A stretch of 21,116 nt of DNA from Patescibacteria group bacterium (GTDB lineage: Bacteria > Patescibacteriota > Gracilibacteria > UM-FILTER-43-11). The notes under the pieces were generated by a model. That model searched no databases. It saw only the letters and a list, made by a program, of their open reading frames with translations, and was not told the DNA's origin. Position numbers and translations under genes: made by a program. The stretch lies in the NCBI GenBank assembly GCA_029260985.1, contig JAJDCE010000093.1, positions 1 through 21,116 on the forward strand. Reading direction: 5' to 3'. Of this stretch, positions 15,365-20,736 are shown piece by piece. The stretch's first letter is position 1. Every line of letters begins with the position of its first letter.

Positions 15365-16462
15365 CTAGTAGTTTACTTTGGCTGCATTTCCACAGGTCAC
15401 CTTAGCAAGTCGATGAACCACACAAACTCGATAATAGTATGTCCGGTTGGGTGCGACAGTCTTATCTATCGTGTTGGTGAGACTGGAATTTGAAGAGGAG
15501 GTGATCACAGTATCACCAGGATAAACGGGGTTGGTATTCTGAGAGCTTTTTACGACTTTATAAAATTGAAAGTCATCGCTATTGCATTTGTTCCAATAAA
15601 GTAAATTTCCCTTATAAGTGCTATCCTTTTTAGCCGTTAAATAAGGTCTGCAAAGGCCTGTTGAAGTGGTCTTTACAGGGGGGGTCTTCGCTGGGGGTGA
15701 AGTTATCGTTTTTGGCTGAGAAGCAGGCTCTTCTGCAGTTTCAGGTTCAACGGTTTTTTCAGCTGCCTTTTGAGTAAAGTAGTCAGGACTAGACGCTTCG
15801 ATATTGGCAAACCATGGAGTTGCATAGTAGCTCCCCGGAACCACAGCTTCAGACACGAGGTTTTCACTGGCAGGGTCTAAAGTGATTTCTTCACCCTCTT
15901 TAATGGTTTGAGGCAGCTCATTCACATCGGGGAAGCGCGCCACTGAATCGATAGATGACTTTAGGGCTTTTGCATTCACGCGTTTCGCGTCCAGATTCAC
16001 TGAAACTTCCATCGCCCCTTTTGTCTTCAGATGATGTTCAAGCGCATCGACTGAAAAAGAATGAGGGGATTCTGAGAGGACTTGATAAAAAACACGACCA
16101 TAGTGCTGGGAAAAATGGTTCACCTCGGCGATTTCAATTTCAGTATCTCCAGCCAGATAGATTTGACCAACATTCGAAACATCGACGACTGACTCTGCCC
16201 CTTTTCCGGTTCGGATAACATCACCGGTTTTTAACTCGGCGTCAGCGCTAATAGTCTTCCAGGTGGTATTAGATTTGAGTAATAACTCACCCTCAGCCAT
16301 TTTAACAGTAATATCAGAGCTGGCAGGTGAAGTTGTAGCCTGAATGTCAGAAGGGCTCACGGTATTATTATTGGCACATCCATTCAAACTGATGACCATG
16401 AGGATGGCAGCAAAACCGAAAGCTATCCTGGAAAATGAGGACTTTAAAAATGTGTTATTCAT
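15365..16462 (-). CDS. FecR-domain lipoprotein with C-terminal fibronectin-like domain (365 aa)
   Basis: A signal peptide ends at SLNGC, lipid-anchored Cys29. Residues about 52-150 form a FecR-like beta domain: VKMAEGELLLKS, ELKTGDVIRTGKGAESVVDV and GQIYLAGDTEIEI are typical of this family. A Pro/Thr/Glu-rich linker (about 235-265) leads to a C-terminal domain (about 270-365) that begins LCRPYLTAKKD, contains four cysteines in all, and has NRTYYYRVCVVH, the F-G strand signature of fibronectin type III-like folds. Classical FecR proteins signal to an extracytoplasmic sigma factor from a membrane helix; here the domain is on a surface lipoprotein with no sigma factor nearby, so a structural or binding role is more likely. 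TATAAT lies 22 nt upstream of the ATG. It ends with TAG. It lies upstream of the efflux operon, which has its own promoter. Confidence 0.85.
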   Translation of the reverse strand: MNNTFLKSSFSRIAFGFAAILMVISLNGCANNNTVSPSDIQATTSPASSDITVKMAEGELLLKSNTTWKTISADAELKTGDVIRTGKGAESVVDVSNVGQIYLAGDTEIEIAEVNHFSQHYGRVFYQVLSESPHSFSVDALEHHLKTKGAMEVSVNLDAKRVNAKALKSSIDSVARFPDVNELPQTIKEGEEITLDPASENLVSEAVVPGSYYATPWFANIEASSPDYFTQKAAEKTVEPETAEEPASQPKTITSPPAKTPPVKTTSTGLCRPYLTAKKDSTYKGNLLYWNKCNSDDFQFYKVVKSSQNTNPVYPGDTVITSSSNSSLTNTIDKTVAPNRTYYYRVCVVHRLAKVTCGNAAKVNY

Positions 16463-16484
16463 AACGTTAAGTTAATGGCTTAGT

Positions 16485-16490
16485 ATTATA
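16485..16490 (-). promoter_or_regulatory. -10 box of the FecR-domain lipoprotein gene
   Basis: A perfect TATAAT on the minus strand, preceded by TTTAGGG, sits 22 nt before the ATG at 16462. The -35 region (GTGCTG at 17 bp) is poor. The same TTTAGG-TATAAT context occurs before argS. Confidence 0.35.
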
Positions 16491-16517
16491 CCCTAAATTC
16501 AAAAAATCAGCACTTTT

Positions 16518-16988
16518 TTATTCAGCCACGCAATCCTGAATCATATCTTCTGGGAAACTATACGATTCAACCGATTCACACGTGTAGGTTTTTTCGCTTC
16601 CATACGCTCCATCAAAGACAATAATCCATGCACCTTTTTGCCTGGCCGCTAAAATTTTACCCTCCTTGCCAGCAACAACCCCATCAAAATGATCTTCGGT
16701 CAATCGTCTGATACCCAATGTAAATTCAACGGTCAAAAGATCGTTCTTTTCTGCCAGAGCGGTTTCAATCTCGTCATAACTCCTAGGGGTGTACGGATCA
16801 CTGCTATTGGCTGCTGAAGGGGGTGGAGTATCACCGGGCTCATTCTTAATAGGTTCAGTAGACGAAGGGTCTACAGTCTTGCCTGGCGCAGGAGGCAGCG
16901 GCTCAGAATTCGGTGAATCTTTCAGATTGCATCCGGTAAGAAAAACAGAAAATAGAAATAGAGTAAGGATAAATAAACGTGTTTTCAT
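16518..16988 (-). CDS. Small lipoprotein with Pro-rich linker (156 aa)
   Basis: The start is the ATG at 16988, giving MKTRLFILTLFLFSVFLTGC: a clear lipoprotein signal with lipid-anchored Cys20. The open frame extends 84 nt further upstream to 17072, but that part runs through a promoter-proximal palindrome and would put the signal peptide internally, so it is not coding. After the lipobox comes a Pro/Ser/Asp-rich linker (about 22-66) and a compact domain (about 68-156) with AAR...GAWIIVFDG and a final YSFPEDMIQDC, with two cysteines likely in a disulphide. I know this C-terminal pattern from unnamed small lipoproteins of CPR and related bacteria; no function is known to me. Its promoter candidate is at 17075-17103. 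No SD. It ends with TAA 55 nt before the FecR gene start. Confidence 0.8.
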   Translation of the reverse strand: MKTRLFILTLFLFSVFLTGCNLKDSPNSEPLPPAPGKTVDPSSTEPIKNEPGDTPPPSAANSSDPYTPRSYDEIETALAEKNDLLTVEFTLGIRRLTEDHFDGVVAGKEGKILAARQKGAWIIVFDGAYGSEKTYTCESVESYSFPEDMIQDCVAE

Positions 16989-17022
16989 GGGCAATAAATT
17001 AATTTGTAAATATGGTTTTTCG

Positions 17023-17050
17023 GTAGAGACATAAAATTTTATGTCTCTAC
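17023..17050. repeat. Perfect 28-bp palindrome in the leader of the small lipoprotein gene
   Basis: GTAGAGACATAAAA (17023-17036) is followed directly by its exact reverse complement (17037-17050), with no spacer. It lies between the promoter (17075-17103) and the ATG (16988), so it would be transcribed. From memory, palindromes bounded by GTAGAGAC/GTCTCTAC are dispersed repeats in several bacterial groups. Confidence 0.95.
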
Positions 17051-17074
17051 AATTATAACCATTATTTCCCATGA

Positions 17075-17103
17075 ATTATACGTATTCCGCTTCAATTTTT
17101 CAA
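17075..17103 (-). promoter_or_regulatory. Promoter of the small lipoprotein gene
   Basis: On the minus strand TTGAAA (17098-17103), 17 bp, then TATAAT (17075-17080). Transcription would start near 17068, giving a leader of about 80 nt that contains the 28-bp palindrome. A second TATAAT at 17052-17057 is an alternative -10 box without a good -35. Confidence 0.6.
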
Positions 17104-17123
17104 TTGATGAAATAAAGGCATCA

Positions 17124-17666
17124 CTAGCCTTGGTTTATATCACCAGGCTGGTCTTGATGACCCTCTCGAATCACTTCATGCTCACCGGTTCCTTCATCCA
17201 GGCTGTAAACACTAAAATTTGTCTTAATATCAAACCCATCCATATGAAACGCAAAGTTGGTTGATACGCTTCCGTCAGGACTATAAACTCGATGAAATAC
17301 ATTGGTCGGCCAGCCAAAAACACAAGGGCCGTCAAACACCATTTTATCTCCGTGTTTCACATAGTCCGGGGTCACTTCAAAGCTTTCAACTTTACCATGG
17401 TCCTTAGTGTATAAATCGACAATTCGTTTGCCATGGTAAACCAACAAGTTGTCTTCTTGATTTGGATGCAAATACCAAGGTTTTTCTTCGGGGCATCCAT
17501 CAAAGGTAGGGCTGATGGCTCCAGCATCATGACGTACCTGGTCAATTGAAGACAGGTTTTTGACTATTTCCGGCACAACAAAAAAATCCACCTTTGGCGT
17601 GTTACGCAAGGGTTTAAGGGGGATAAAAAAGCACATTCCATCAATATAAAATTGTCTGTCGGACAT
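17124..17666 (-). CDS. Probable cupin-fold protein (180 aa)
   Basis: No signal peptide or membrane segment, so cytoplasmic. The segment WYLHPNQEDNLLVYHGKR (about 64-81) resembles cupin motif 1, with H67, E71 and H78 as possible metal ligands, and FGWPTNVFHRV (117-127) plus NFAFHMDGFDI (137-147) resemble the second beta-barrel half, with H125 and H141. I recall similar unnamed single-domain cupins, but the substrate is unknown. ATG start without SD; ends with TAG. It is 55 nt downstream of the lipoprotein paralogue pair and just upstream of the promoter of the next gene. The cupin assignment is by pattern only and would need a structure prediction to confirm. Confidence 0.7.
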   Translation of the reverse strand: MSDRQFYIDGMCFFIPLKPLRNTPKVDFFVVPEIVKNLSSIDQVRHDAGAISPTFDGCPEEKPWYLHPNQEDNLLVYHGKRIVDLYTKDHGKVESFEVTPDYVKHGDKMVFDGPCVFGWPTNVFHRVYSPDGSVSTNFAFHMDGFDIKTNFSVYSLDEGTGEHEVIREGHQDQPGDINQG

Positions 17667-17721
17667 AGAGCTAGAGGGTTAGCAGTAAAATAGCAAAATA
17701 GAAAAATGGAGAAATATACGT

Positions 17722-18261
17722 TTAGTATCCTCCAAAAGGTGGTTCACAAATAACCACACATTGTTCAGCAATGCATCTTAAGCCAATGAGGCAGTCATTT
17801 CGGCCCTTGTAGTCGACAGGTAGTGAGCAGTCTGAATCCGATGAACAAGTATCTGTCAGTGCTTCAACACACTCCCCATTTGCCATGCCCAGCAAATCTC
17901 GCCCTCTTTCCCGAGCCAGGCAGCGATTCGTAATCGTTTCTACCACTGGATCACAGGGAGCCGTGACACAAACCACATCAACTTTTGCGCACACAGGCTC
18001 ATAATCCTGATTGCACTTTACCTTTTCAGTGTACACCGTCCCGTCCGGTCCGCGGCATTGCCGTGGGTAACTTTCCATTACCGGATAGCCGGCATCCTTG
18101 CACTCTTCAAAGTTATAAACAAATTTCGTGGTCAGCTCCTCATCCACCTTTTTTACTTGTTTTGGCGGTACGGGATTAGGGACAGGCTTAGACGTTTGAT
18201 CAACAGACCCGCAACTCGTAAGGGCGAAAGCGACAATGAGGATGAGTGTTATTTTCTTCAT
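17722..18261 (-). CDS. Cys-rich Kazal-like lipoprotein, paralogue A (179 aa)
   Basis: Lipoprotein signal ending LTSC (Cys17), then a Pro/Lys linker (about 18-47). Next is the motif FEECKDAGYPVMESYPRQC (51-69), a Kazal-like stretch CNQDYEPVCAKVDVVCVTAPC (83-103), and a C-terminal Cys-rich segment (131-172) with TCSSDSDCSLP and CIAEQCVVIC. Fourteen cysteines follow the lipobox: 54, 69, 83, 91, 98, 103, 114, 131, 139, 145, 157, 163, 168, 172. Seven disulphides are possible, implying an oxidising surface location. Kazal-like modules inhibit serine proteases in other organisms; whether this one does is inference. It starts 21 nt after the stop of its paralogue on the same strand, no SD, TAA stop. 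Confidence 0.85.
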   Translation of the reverse strand: MKKITLILIVAFALTSCGSVDQTSKPVPNPVPPKQVKKVDEELTTKFVYNFEECKDAGYPVMESYPRQCRGPDGTVYTEKVKCNQDYEPVCAKVDVVCVTAPCDPVVETITNRCLARERGRDLLGMANGECVEALTDTCSSDSDCSLPVDYKGRNDCLIGLRCIAEQCVVICEPPFGGY

Positions 18262-18282
18262 TTTTTTAGGTTAACGCTTATT

Positions 18283-18777
18283 TTAGTTAAAAGGGCAGAT
18301 CACCGCACAGCTATCTGCAACACATTTTGCCTCAAAAGCACATCGGCTCATAGCCGCATATTCACCTGGGAGCTGACAGTCAGCATCCGTTTTACAGGTG
18401 GTTTCCAGGCCTTTCTCGCATTCACCAGGCGTATATCCTAAAAGCATACTGCCAAGAGATTTTGCAGTACATTCATTACCCTTTGTTTCAAATAGCGGGG
18501 GGCATGGTGTGGTAACACATTGTACCTGCACAAGCGCGCAAACAGGGGTGTAATCCATTGTGCATATCTGCGGCACCTCGTCAGGCGCGGGTGGGGGAGT
18601 TACTGGGTCATCAATTACTTCAGTAAAAGTTCTATCTCCCGCCCTGCACTGCCTTGGGTAACTCTCCATTGCAGGATTTCCTGCCTTAATACAATCCTCA
18701 AAATTGTCTATCGGGGTTTGATAAAAAGTACATCCAGCGAGTACAAATAGGCTGATTGATAATAATATTTTTTTCAT
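18283..18777 (-). CDS. Cys-rich Kazal-like lipoprotein, paralogue B (164 aa)
   Basis: Tandem paralogue of the gene at 17722-18261. Lipobox LAGC (Cys16) is followed almost at once by FEDCIKAGNPAMESYPRQC (26-44). A Pro-rich linker (about 57-68) separates this from CTMDYTPVCALVQVQCVTTPC (72-92) and the C-terminal segment with TCKTDADCQLP and CVADSCAVIC. All 14 cysteines after the lipobox match those of paralogue A (29, 44, 72, 80, 87, 92, 103, 120, 128, 134, 146, 152, 157, 161). The spacing from the third to the last is identical in both (8, 7, 5, 11, 17, 8, 6, 12, 6, 5, 4). The linker sits in a different place in the two proteins. ATG start, no SD, TAA stop. It is probably the first gene of the pair, 70 nt after the PHP gene. 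Confidence 0.85.
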   Translation of the reverse strand: MKKILLSISLFVLAGCTFYQTPIDNFEDCIKAGNPAMESYPRQCRAGDRTFTEVIDDPVTPPPAPDEVPQICTMDYTPVCALVQVQCVTTPCPPLFETKGNECTAKSLGSMLLGYTPGECEKGLETTCKTDADCQLPGEYAAMSRCAFEAKCVADSCAVICPFN

Positions 18778-18847
18778 ATTGCAAATTTAAATTCCAATAG
18801 TAGTTTATCGGATTAAATGCATTTTTAAAAGAAAACAGAATGAATTG

Positions 18848-19588
18848 CTATCCAAATATTTTCCTTATCCTTTTTCGCCCCCAGCTCCTTATGCGATATC
18901 TTCTGGAAAGTGCGTAATCTATTGCTTCCGGAGGTGGTCTCTTAAGGTCTCCTGATAAAATTGCATGAACAATATCATCTTCAGGGCTTTCGGTATAATA
19001 TCTGCCGATCTGATCAGGATAATGTGAGTCTGATGAGCAGACAATAGGCTTATTGTGCTCTTCTGCTAATGCTAAGGCTGCCTGCGTTTCTTTTATACTC
19101 GTACTCGCCGCATTCATTTCCGTAAAATCAAAAAAGCGCATCAATTCACCCATATCCTTAAAAATACCTGCCTCAATCACGCCTCTAAAATTAAATCCTC
19201 TTTTAGGATTAGCATAGTCGAAAGGATGATGGAGATCGATCATCATGTCACTTGTAGGGTTTACGCGCAGCTCTCGAATCATTTTATAGGCATCTGTAAA
19301 TTCAAATTTTCCACCACATCTAATCGCCATAAACAAGTGGCATTCCTCCTCACTTAAAAACTTGGCACCGATCTCACCAAATTCTGTGCTCAGCTCAATG
19401 CCTAACTCCACCACTAATTTTCGGCTTTGCTCAATGCACTTCCTCCGCGCCTCCATTGCACCTTCAATTTCATTATGGTCGCACACCACAACAGCATCCA
19501 GGTGCTCCTCCGCTGCCTCCACCAATTCTTGAGGGGTTGTTTTCGCACAAAGTGAATAGTATGTATGGGTATGGGTATCGAATTTCAT
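18848..19588 (-). CDS. PHP-domain metal-dependent phosphoesterase (246 aa)
   Basis: The four PHP metal-site motifs are all visible: DTHTH (4-8), CDHNE (36-40), the double His H120-H121 in MMIDLHHPFD, and SDSHY (186-190) with D187 and H189; E63 or E66 in GIELSTE and E157 add ligands. The family hydrolyses phosphoesters with two or three metal ions; relatives include nucleotide and RNA phosphatases of the TrpH/RNase AM type and histidinol phosphatase. The substrate cannot be read from the sequence. The C-terminus is very basic (RRYRIRSWGRKRIRKIFG), which could favour a nucleic-acid substrate. ATG start at 19588, no SD; ends with TAG. It lies 75 nt downstream of tRNA-Phe on the same strand. Confidence 0.88.
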   Translation of the reverse strand: MKFDTHTHTYYSLCAKTTPQELVEAAEEHLDAVVVCDHNEIEGAMEARRKCIEQSRKLVVELGIELSTEFGEIGAKFLSEEECHLFMAIRCGGKFEFTDAYKMIRELRVNPTSDMMIDLHHPFDYANPKRGFNFRGVIEAGIFKDMGELMRFFDFTEMNAASTSIKETQAALALAEEHNKPIVCSSDSHYPDQIGRYYTESPEDDIVHAILSGDLKRPPPEAIDYALSRRYRIRSWGRKRIRKIFG

Positions 19589-19663
19589 AAGTAACGCTAA
19601 AAGGAGATTACCTTAATCCAAATGATCATAAACTGTCAATGAAACACCTATGTCAAAAAAGGG

Positions 19664-19738
19664 TGGTGGCCCGGGGCGGAATTGAACCACCGACGCAAGG
19701 ATTTTCAATCCTTCGCTCTACCACTGAGCTACCAGGCC
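19664..19738 (-). tRNA. tRNA-Phe (GAA anticodon), CCA encoded
   Basis: A complete 75-nt cloverleaf on the minus strand: acceptor stem GGCCTGG/CCGGGCC with one G-U pair, D-stem GCTC/GAGC with a 7-nt loop, anticodon stem AAGGA/TCCTT with loop TTGAAAA (anticodon GAA), 5-nt variable loop GCGTC, T-stem GGTGG/CCGCC with loop TTCAATT, discriminator A and an encoded CCA. The bases after the CCA run CCCTTTTTT, a plausible simple termination signal. Confidence 0.97.
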
Positions 19739-19774
19739 ACACCGAAATTGACGAAAAAATTTTAAAGGAATTCC

Positions 19775-19780
19775 ATTATA
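19775..19780 (-). promoter_or_regulatory. -10 box upstream of tRNA-Phe
   Basis: A perfect TATAAT on the minus strand 36 nt before the tRNA 5' end, in the context TTGCGCCTATAATGG. No convincing -35 box is present. It could start a separate tRNA transcript; otherwise the tRNA is read from the zinc-ribbon gene promoter. Confidence 0.35.
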
Positions 19781-19840
19781 GGCGCAAGTTTTTATCTGGG
19801 AATTTTGTTTTTGGGAAAGGGAGTGTTTTGCTGGTTAGAG

Positions 19841-20023
19841 TTAGGAATAGACGAATTTGGTTTTACACCCCTTGCAATGAGTATGTCCATTTGGAATACT
19901 TCGGCTGCAATTTGGGCAATAGGGGGTATCTCTTCTGATGGTAACTGTACCCCCACGTCTCTTTTTGCCACTTTTTGCACTTCTGCTTTTCGAATTCTTT
20001 TTACCCTTTCCCCTTTTGGCCAA
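19841..20023 (-). CDS. Basic zinc-ribbon protein, probably bL32-like ribosomal protein (60 aa)
   Basis: The start is TTG at 20023, fixed by a near-perfect SD (AAAGGAGG) 5 nt upstream, the strongest in the window. The product has a Lys/Arg/Ser-rich tail (1-24; MAKRGKGKKNSKSRSAKSG), then TVTIRRDTPYCPNCS and HTHCKGCKTKF, a Cys4 zinc ribbon (C36, C39, C50, C53). Ribosomal protein bL32 has the same plan: basic tail with an SKSR motif, CPNC, a His shortly before the second Cys pair, about 60 residues. Overall identity by eye is low, so another ribosome- or RNA-binding zinc ribbon is possible. Its promoter (20106-20133) and a leader hairpin (20037-20063) lie upstream. TAA stop; tRNA-Phe follows about 100 nt downstream. 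Confidence 0.7.
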   Translation of the reverse strand: MAKRGKGKKNSKSRSAKSGKKRRGGTVTIRRDTPYCPNCSRSIPNGHTHCKGCKTKFVYS

Positions 20024-20036
20024 AGCGGCCTCCTTT

Positions 20037-20063
20037 CTAGCAAAACACTCCTTTGTTTGCTAG
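20037..20063 (-). promoter_or_regulatory. Leader hairpin of the zinc-ribbon gene, with an SD-like loop
   Basis: Minus strand: CTAGCAAA (20056-20063) and TTTGCTAG (20037-20044) pair perfectly over 8 bp around an 11-nt loop that contains AAAGGAG. The true SD (AAAGGAGG) follows directly after the hairpin. A second small stem, GGCC-GCTTT-GGCC, spans the end of the SD and the TTG start. This arrangement could control translation. Confidence 0.5.
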
Positions 20064-20105
20064 CCCGTTCACACAAAAAAATCGGAGGACGGACAATCGC
20101 CACCT

Positions 20106-20133
20106 ATTATAAGTGTTTTTATGTATAAGTCAA
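20106..20133 (-). promoter_or_regulatory. Promoter of the zinc-ribbon gene
   Basis: On the minus strand TTGACT (20128-20133), 16 bp, then a perfect TATAAT (20106-20111). Transcription near 20099 would give a leader of about 76 nt carrying the hairpin at 20037-20063. Confidence 0.6.
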
Positions 20134-20150
20134 TCTTACTCAGACATCGG

Positions 20151-20672
20151 CTATCTTCCGTAATACAAATAATTATAACTGACCTCATCGTTCTCCTCAC
20201 CACCCAAATTCTTCGGCTCACCGAATCGTTGTGGGATTTCCGGCAAAAAGGTATCACAGTCATGCGACTGATGAATTTGAGTCAGAAAAATACCAGTCAG
20301 ATCGGATCGTTCGAAAACCATTTTAAACACCTGACCCCCCCCGATTACATAAATGGATTCAATCGAATCATCTGCACTATGAATGGCTTCATCAAGGTCA
20401 TGAAAGGTTTCAGCGCCATCCGCCTGGTACTCAGGATTTCGGGTCAACACAACATTCTTACGGTCTTTTAATGGGCGATGGGGCGGGGGAACCGATTCCC
20501 AAGTGGTTCGCCCCATAATGATCAGATTTTGCTTTTCAGGGTCTTCAGTTTTTGTGGTCACATCCTGAAAATACTTGAGTTCATTGGGTATATGCCAAGG
20601 CAATTTCCCGTCTTTCCCAATCCCGTTATTTTCGTCGGCTGCCACAATTGCATAAATATTATGTTCCATCAT
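20151..20672 (-). CDS. folA: Dihydrofolate reductase
   Basis: Reduces dihydrofolate to tetrahydrofolate with NADPH, in the cytoplasm; needed to recycle the dihydrofolate made by ThyA. All signature motifs are present in the 173 residues: IVAADENNGIGKDGKLPW (9-26), the folate-binding acidic residue Glu31 in IPNELKYF (Glu rather than the Asp of E. coli), NADPH-binding MGRTTWESVP (53-62), NVVLTRN (73-79), and VIGGGQVF (109-116). Length is normal. The start is ATGATG with either Met possible; no SD. It stops with TAG. It lies 64 nt downstream of thyA on the same strand, the usual thyA-folA order, and the gap is filled with AT-rich tandem repeats. Confidence 0.97.
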   Translation of the reverse strand: MMEHNIYAIVAADENNGIGKDGKLPWHIPNELKYFQDVTTKTEDPEKQNLIIMGRTTWESVPPPHRPLKDRKNVVLTRNPEYQADGAETFHDLDEAIHSADDSIESIYVIGGGQVFKMVFERSDLTGIFLTQIHQSHDCDTFLPEIPQRFGEPKNLGGEENDEVSYNYLYYGR

Positions 20673-20673
20673 T

Positions 20674-20701
20674 AATTCTTAATTTTTAATTCTTAATTTT
20701 T
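20674..20701. repeat. 14-bp perfect tandem repeat before folA
   Basis: AATTCTTAATTTTT occurs twice in exact tandem (20674-20687 and 20688-20701), directly upstream of the folA ATG. It replaces the region where an SD would be expected. Confidence 0.9.
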
Positions 20702-20714
20702 AAACCAGGAGGTT

Positions 20715-20735
20715 ACTAAAAACTAAAAACTAAAA
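20715..20735. repeat. 7-bp triple tandem repeat at the thyA 3' end
   Basis: ACTAAAA is repeated exactly three times (20715-20721, 20722-20728, 20729-20735) just after the thyA stop codon (20737-20739 on the minus strand). It is separate from the 14-bp repeat but has the same AT-rich style. Confidence 0.85.
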
Positions 20736-20736
20736 A

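Noticed and set aside
16989..17072. N-terminal extension of the small lipoprotein frame
   Set aside because: It crosses the 28-bp palindrome and would bury the lipoprotein signal 28 residues inside the protein; the ATG at 16988 gives a proper signal peptide.
19792..20103. Minus-strand open frame (103 codons) overlapping the zinc-ribbon gene in another frame
   Set aside because: The overlapping 60-codon frame has the strong SD and a Cys4 zinc ribbon; this frame runs through the leader hairpin and has no recognisable features.
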